From: Candidatus Desantisbacteria bacterium CG2_30_40_21
GTDB lineage: Bacteria; UBA9089; CG2-30-40-21
Direction of reading: 5' to 3'
DNA: 8,638 nucleotides
Assembly (NCBI GenBank): GCA_001873945.1
Contig: MNYI01000107.1
Coordinates: 1 to 8,638, forward strand
The translations under genes were made by a program, and so were the position numbers. Within the stretch, counting starts at the first letter, position 1. Each line of letters begins with the position of its first letter. Below, piece by piece: positions 6,360-8,638 of this stretch. The notes under the pieces are model-generated. The model was given only the letters and a program-made list of their open reading frames with translations, was not told the origin of the DNA and searched no databases.

Positions 6360-6600
6360 TCAGCAATTCTCATTTTGACTTTTTACCGCATAAACACATA
6401 ACAACTCACCACGGAAACACGGAGACATAGAGGAAAATCAAAGGACAAATCTCTTATTTGAATGTGGCTAAACGCAGATTTTCAGAAATTTGAAGTATTA
6501 TTTTGTGAATTTACGAAAATTTGCGTTCCGTCAATCTGTTTTTTTTAAATTATTCTCTGTGTCTCTGTGGTGAATCAAAAACTAAAATGAGAATTGCTGA
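6360..6600. repeat. Second MITE-like palindromic element (241 bp, 17-bp perfect ends)
   Basis: TCAGCAATTCTCATTTT (6360-6376) is a perfect inverted match of 6584-6600. Moving inwards, TCACCACGGAAACACGGAGA near 6406-6425 mirrors the CTCTGTGTCTCTGTGGTGA at 6554-6572 imperfectly, and 6470-6483 mirrors 6515-6527 around a central spacer. No gene lies within. The segment between the Uma2 promoter and the next promoter (6329-6618) holds nothing else visible. It is probably a non-autonomous dispersed repeat able to form a long imperfect hairpin. Confidence 0.65.
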
Positions 6601-6618
6601 CATAGGGTAAAAATTTCC

Positions 6619-6647
6619 TTGACATTTCTTGAAAAATGTGGTATAAT
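6619..6647 (+). promoter_or_regulatory. Perfect-consensus sigma-70 promoter (TTGACA-17-TATAAT)
   Basis: TTGACA at 6619-6624 and TATAAT at 6642-6647 are both exact consensus with the optimal 17-base spacer. Transcription should start near 6654 and run rightwards into the 39-codon ORF and its terminator. Such a perfect promoter implies high expression unless repressed. Confidence 0.88.
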
Positions 6648-6683
6648 TAAACTTAATAATCTTGCTATGAGATAGGAGAGAAG

Positions 6684-6803
6684 ATGATGTCTTTAATCAA
6701 GCAATCAAGCAATCACTTGCTACGCATTTATTTGAAAATGTATCTATATCGAAGATGTCTTGTAAGCAAATATTGCCACAATAAGCATTTTGGCTTAAAA
6801 TAA
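6684..6803 (+). CDS. 39-aa basic small protein or leader peptide on a short stand-alone transcript; alternatively a small RNA
   Basis: Tandem ATGs at 6684 and 6687 follow AGGAG at 6674-6678, a well-placed ribosome-binding site. The product has 39 residues, is rich in Lys, Arg and His, has Cys25 and Cys31, and begins MMSLIKQSSNHLLR; it has no clear membrane helix and I do not recognise it. The stop codon lies in the terminator hairpin, so the message is essentially promoter, leader, ORF and terminator (about 168 nt). An eight-base tandem repeat (AATCAAGC twice plus AATCAC, 6695-6716) sits in the 5' part. The start region can form a small hairpin (AAGAT/GUCUU around 6682-6694). The alternative is a structured regulatory RNA in which the ORF is incidental. 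The transcription unit is much surer than the protein. Confidence 0.45.
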   Translation: MMSLIKQSSNHLLRIYLKMYLYRRCLVSKYCHNKHFGLK

Positions 6804-6821
6804 GCTGGAATGCTTTTTTTT
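6783..6821 (+). terminator. Strong intrinsic terminator of the small transcript
   Basis: 6783-6797 pairs with 6801-6815 over 15 consecutive positions (three G-U wobbles) around an AAA loop. Six further T residues follow, for an unbroken T run at 6814-6821. The TAA stop of the small ORF is at 6801-6803, in the right arm. Confidence 0.85.
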
Positions 6822-6910
6822 GTGCCTTGAACATTGGTTGCGAAAAGTTTGAGAAAAGATAACTGTAGTGATTATGCACGGTTTACTAAATATCAATAAG
6901 TAGGATAATT

Positions 6911-7000
6911 ATGCTAATGCAAAAATATTTCCACAGTATTAAAAAGATGATAGAACTTGGCTTGGTAGTAATAATAGCAACTATTTTGATAATATTGTAG
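6911..7000 (+). pseudogene. Small membrane-peptide ORF whose 3' end is cut by the IS21-type element
   Basis: ATG 6911 follows TAGGAT and opens a 29-codon frame: a basic N-terminal part (KYFHSIKKM) and a hydrophobic stretch (about residues 17-29, rich in Ile and Val). The last Leu codon and the TAG stop are provided by the first bases of the IS (TGTAG at 6996-7000), so the original gene must have ended differently. It may be the start of a membrane protein truncated by the insertion, or a chance ORF. Confidence 0.35.
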
Positions 7001-7225
7001 TTTCCGTTCAAAACTGACCCACTTTTCCACTCCAAAACTGACCCGCCCTTAATGAAAAAAGATTATAAAATAATGGTAACAGGGGATATATTGTAAGAAG
7101 TACTGGCAACTCTTGATTTATCAAGGATATTCAAGTATTTGTAACTATTTTTTATTCTTGAATCTGTCAGGTTGTTCACAAGGGTGATAAATACGCAGAT
7201 GTGATACTTTTTCACAATATTTTTC

Positions 7226-7255
7226 TTGCATAATCTCCTCGTAGTAAGATATAAT
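7226..7255 (+). promoter_or_regulatory. Probable promoter of the istA-istB genes
   Basis: TTGCAT (7226-7231) and TATAAT (7250-7255) are separated by 18 bases, about 30 bases before the istA start. CTCCTC at 7235-7240 is complementary to the istA Shine-Dalgarno GAGGAG (7270-7275), but lies upstream of the predicted transcript start, so only read-through RNA could use the pairing. Confidence 0.5.
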
Positions 7256-7285
7256 TATCAAAATATTATGAGGAGGTAAAGGGAG

Positions 7286-7715
7286 ATGATTTATATGGAT
7301 GCGTGGACAAGCATAAGATTTCTTCATTCCAAAGGCAAATCTTTACGATGGATTGCAAAGGAATTGGGGATTAGCAGGAATACAGTCAGGAAGGCTATAA
7401 GGGATAAAAACATTCCTGAGTATAGCCGTAAATTATGCCATGAGATTGCATTAGAAAAACATAAGGAAGAGATAGAAAGGATGGTGTTTAAGGATAATCT
7501 TAGTTTTGCTGAAATATTATTCAGTGGAACAACTAAAGAAGGTGATGAAAAGGGCATGTGAATTGAATTGCTATTCGCACAGCATAATAGAAGGGTTGTT
7601 AAGGATGGAAATGGATATAGAGATGAAAATCCCAGTGATAGTTAATGACAAGAGCTGTGAAATGGACATGAATGTTGGACGAGATTTAAGGGAATATGAC
7701 AAGATACTGTCGTGA
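7286..7715 (+). pseudogene. istA: istA transposase remnant: N-terminal HTH and C-terminal tail joined by deletion, out of frame
   Basis: The N-terminal part (from ATG 7286, frame closing at 7561) shows the IstA helix-turn-helix: KGKSLRWIAKELGISRNTVRKAI (about residues 16-38), continuing to NLSFAEILF near residue 79. After this point the reading frame that makes sense is the one ending at 7715, with YYSVEQLKKVMKRACELNCYS and RDLREYDKILS, which look like the C-terminal end of IstA. The whole integrase core with the DDE catalytic residues, roughly 300 residues, is missing, and the joint near 7520 is out of frame. IstA normally binds the ends and cuts and joins DNA. The stop overlaps the istB Shine-Dalgarno, as in intact elements. 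The first fragment could still make a DNA-binding peptide of 91 aa. Confidence 0.82.
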
Positions 7716-7727
7716 GGAGGATGAAAA

Positions 7728-8477
7728 ATGGCAGATGTAGTAAGACTGAAGAACCATTTGGAAACACTTGGGTTAGACACAATATTGGGTATATTTGAAG
7801 AGGAAACAAAGAAGGCATTGGAGACAAAAATAAGTTACACAGAATATCTGGCAAGGCTAATGGCAGAAGAGATCATAACAAAAACAGACCGGTCAATTAA
7901 TTACAAGATACGGATAGCAAGATTTTCACAAATAAAGACTATAGAAGAATTTGATTTCAGATTTCAGCCGCAGTTAGATGAGAGATTGATAAAGGAATTG
8001 TGTGAGCTTGTATTCCTTGAGAAGGCGAAAAATGTGTTGTTTGTTGGTCCTCCAGGGGTAGGGAAAACACATTTGGCAATAGGCATAGGGATAAAAGCAT
8101 GTGAGAAAAGAAAAAAGGTGCTGTTTGCAGATGCAGGGAAAATGATAGAAGAATTGATGTTAAGCATGATAGAAAAAACATTGCCACAAAAAATAGAGAG
8201 ATTGGCAAGATATGATTTGCTTGTTATAGATGAGTTAGGATATATGTGTGTGGGTAAAGAAGGGGCTAATTTGTTGTTTCAATTGATATCAAGATGCTAT
8301 GAAAAAGTGTCTATTGTCCTTACCTCTAATAGAAGTTTCAGTCAGTGGGGAGATATGTTTGGTGATAATGTTATTGCATCAGCTATTCTCGATAGATTGT
8401 TACATCATTCTTTCGTTGTCCAAATTAATGGAAAAAGCTATCGAATAAAGGATAAATTGACCGAAAAAGATGGTTGA
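7728..8477 (+). CDS. istB: IS21-family transposition helper ATPase IstB
   Basis: The 249-aa product is full length for IstB. This AAA+ ATPase, related to DnaC/DnaA, assembles on target DNA and stimulates IstA. An N-terminal helical part (about 1-95) is followed by Walker A GPPGVGKT (107-114), Walker B DLLVIDE (163-169), a sensor-1-like VLTSNRS (197-203) and LDRLLHH (221-227) with a likely arginine finger, R223. All motifs look intact. GAGGAGG at 7714-7720 gives an excellent ribosome-binding site, 12 bases after the istA stop. With istA broken, this protein could only serve related IS copies elsewhere in the genome. Confidence 0.95.
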   Translation: MADVVRLKNHLETLGLDTILGIFEEETKKALETKISYTEYLARLMAEEIITKTDRSINYKIRIARFSQIKTIEEFDFRFQPQLDERLIKELCELVFLEKAKNVLFVGPPGVGKTHLAIGIGIKACEKRKKVLFADAGKMIEELMLSMIEKTLPQKIERLARYDLLVIDELGYMCVGKEGANLLFQLISRCYEKVSIVLTSNRSFSQWGDMFGDNVIASAILDRLLHHSFVVQINGKSYRIKDKLTEKDG

Positions 8478-8502
8478 TTATTATAGCCGTTTATGCTATA
8501 AT
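8474..8502 (+). promoter_or_regulatory. Outward-facing promoter-like sequence at the IS right end, overlapping a hairpin
   Basis: TTGATT (8474-8479) and TATAAT (8497-8502), spaced by 17 bases and preceded by TGC (extended -10), point out of the element. The same bases form an 8-bp hairpin, ATTATAGC (8480-8487) with GCTATAAT (8495-8502). It could transcribe the DNA to the right of the IS. Confidence 0.5.
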
Positions 8503-8560
8503 GTCAGCTAAGGGGTGGGTCAGTTTTGAGTGGAAAAGTGGGTCAGTTTTCAAGTGGAAT

Positions 8561-8638
8561 CTACACTTTTTCAGCATTGGACATTTTTCCATTAAAAAGT
8601 GAGGCGGAAATCCCTGCCTTATCAAGATAGCTGCTCAT
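8561..8638 (-). pseudogene. 3'-truncated minus-strand gene cut by the IS; possible helicase C-terminal-domain fragment
   Basis: Reading leftwards from 8638, one frame is open to the IS boundary, where IS bases supply the TAG stop (8563-8561). The visible residues are SYLDKAGISASLFNGKMSNAEK. The pattern 'L-x-x-x-GI-x-x-x-x-x-x-G-x-M-S-x-x-E' resembles the start of a superfamily 2 helicase C-terminal domain, but 25 residues are too few to be sure. An ATG lies at the very edge (8638-8636), yet the gene probably starts further right, outside the window. The continuation expected left of the IS is not found, so the gene looks truncated rather than simply interrupted. Confidence 0.35.

Larger units (their letters stand above)
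6654..6821 (+). ncRNA. Predicted ~168-nt independent transcript (small RNA or small mRNA)
   Basis: The span is defined by a perfect promoter just upstream and a strong intrinsic terminator at its end. It does not resemble tRNA, tmRNA or a 6S RNA that I can recognise. A short hairpin (6708-6721, AGCAA/TTGCT) is visible beside the tandem repeat. Whether it acts as RNA, as mRNA for the 39-aa ORF, or both cannot be decided from sequence. Confidence 0.5.
6996..8565 (+). mobile_element. IS21-family insertion sequence, internally deleted (about 1.57 kb)
   Basis: The ends begin TGTAG and finish CTACA. Each end carries two copies of AAAACTGACCC (7010-7020 and 7034-7044 left; inverted at 8540-8550 and 8517-8527 right), the multiple terminal repeats typical of IS21 elements. 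7010-7032 and 8528-8550 are a 23-bp perfect inverted match. Between them lie a broken istA and an intact istB. Full family members are usually about 2-2.5 kb, so this one is short, as expected from the loss of the istA core. No target-site duplication is seen: the left flank reads ATAAT at 6990-6994 then T, the right flank CTTTTT. Without IstA it should not move by itself. Confidence 0.9.

Noticed and set aside
6697..6879. 60-codon minus-strand ORF across the small transcript
   Set aside because: It runs through the terminator hairpin, has no convincing ribosome-binding site and lies opposite a strong promoter-terminator unit.
7145..7327. 60-codon minus-strand ORF in the left part of the IS
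   Set aside because: Low-complexity composition, overlaps the istA start and lies in the non-coding leader of the IS.
1..8638. CRISPR array, tRNA, rRNA, riboswitch, toxin-antitoxin or phage-defence operon
   Set aside because: No regularly spaced repeats, no cloverleaf or rRNA motifs and no known defence domains beyond a Uma2-type nuclease were seen on either strand.

Overview
The window looks like chromosomal DNA of an AT-rich bacterium with strong Shine-Dalgarno sites and consensus-like sigma-70 promoters. It has an ordinary chromosomal backbone sprinkled with short dispersed repeats and one decayed insertion sequence. Three consecutive genes encode proteins with export signals, and a futalosine-pathway menaquinone gene (mqnA) is present, which fits an anaerobic or facultative bacterium making menaquinone by that route. 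The repeat texture (heptamer runs, 'QNAE' and 'MCLP' repeat peptides inside genes, 'CACCAC.GAGACACAGAG'-type intergenic palindromes) reminds me of uncultivated candidate-phylum genomes such as Desantisbacteria or Omnitrophota. This is an impression only; no rRNA or marker gene is present to place it.

Layout. 1-263: no gene; it holds a 164-bp nested palindrome with 27-bp perfect terminal inverted repeats, MITE-like. 264-625: two overlapping small membrane-protein genes (89 and 39 aa). 691-2981 (+): an export-signal-bearing YidD-domain protein and two tandem, related TPR proteins with C-terminal PGxGQ membrane domains; the three genes overlap and look like one operon. 2982-3132: convergent intergenic region with a 14-bp perfect hairpin and a weaker terminator-like hairpin for the opposite strand. 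3133-6224 (-): a tight four-gene operon reading leftwards: Uma2-family nuclease, HD-domain phosphohydrolase, cation diffusion facilitator and mqnA, with a good promoter at 6300-6328. 6360-6600: a second MITE-like palindrome (241 bp, 17-bp perfect ends). 6619-6821: a compact stand-alone transcription unit with a perfect TTGACA-17-TATAAT promoter and a 15-bp hairpin plus U-tract terminator, carrying a 39-codon ORF. 6996-8565: an IS21-family element with intact istB but istA reduced to its N- and C-terminal ends. 8566-8638: 73 bp of a probable minus-strand gene cut by the IS.

How the parts may work together. The YidD/TPR/TPR set suggests an envelope-biogenesis module in which a YidD relative was recruited away from its usual rnpA-yidC setting. 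The minus-strand operon mixes menaquinone synthesis, metal efflux, a metal-dependent phosphohydrolase and a PD-(D/E)XK nuclease, with no obvious single pathway. The most unusual items are the isolated promoter-peptide-terminator unit next to a MITE-like element, the internally deleted IS21 with unmatched flanks, and the repeated intrusion of short repeats into variable parts of the exported proteins. No CRISPR array, tRNA, rRNA or recognisable defence operon was seen.
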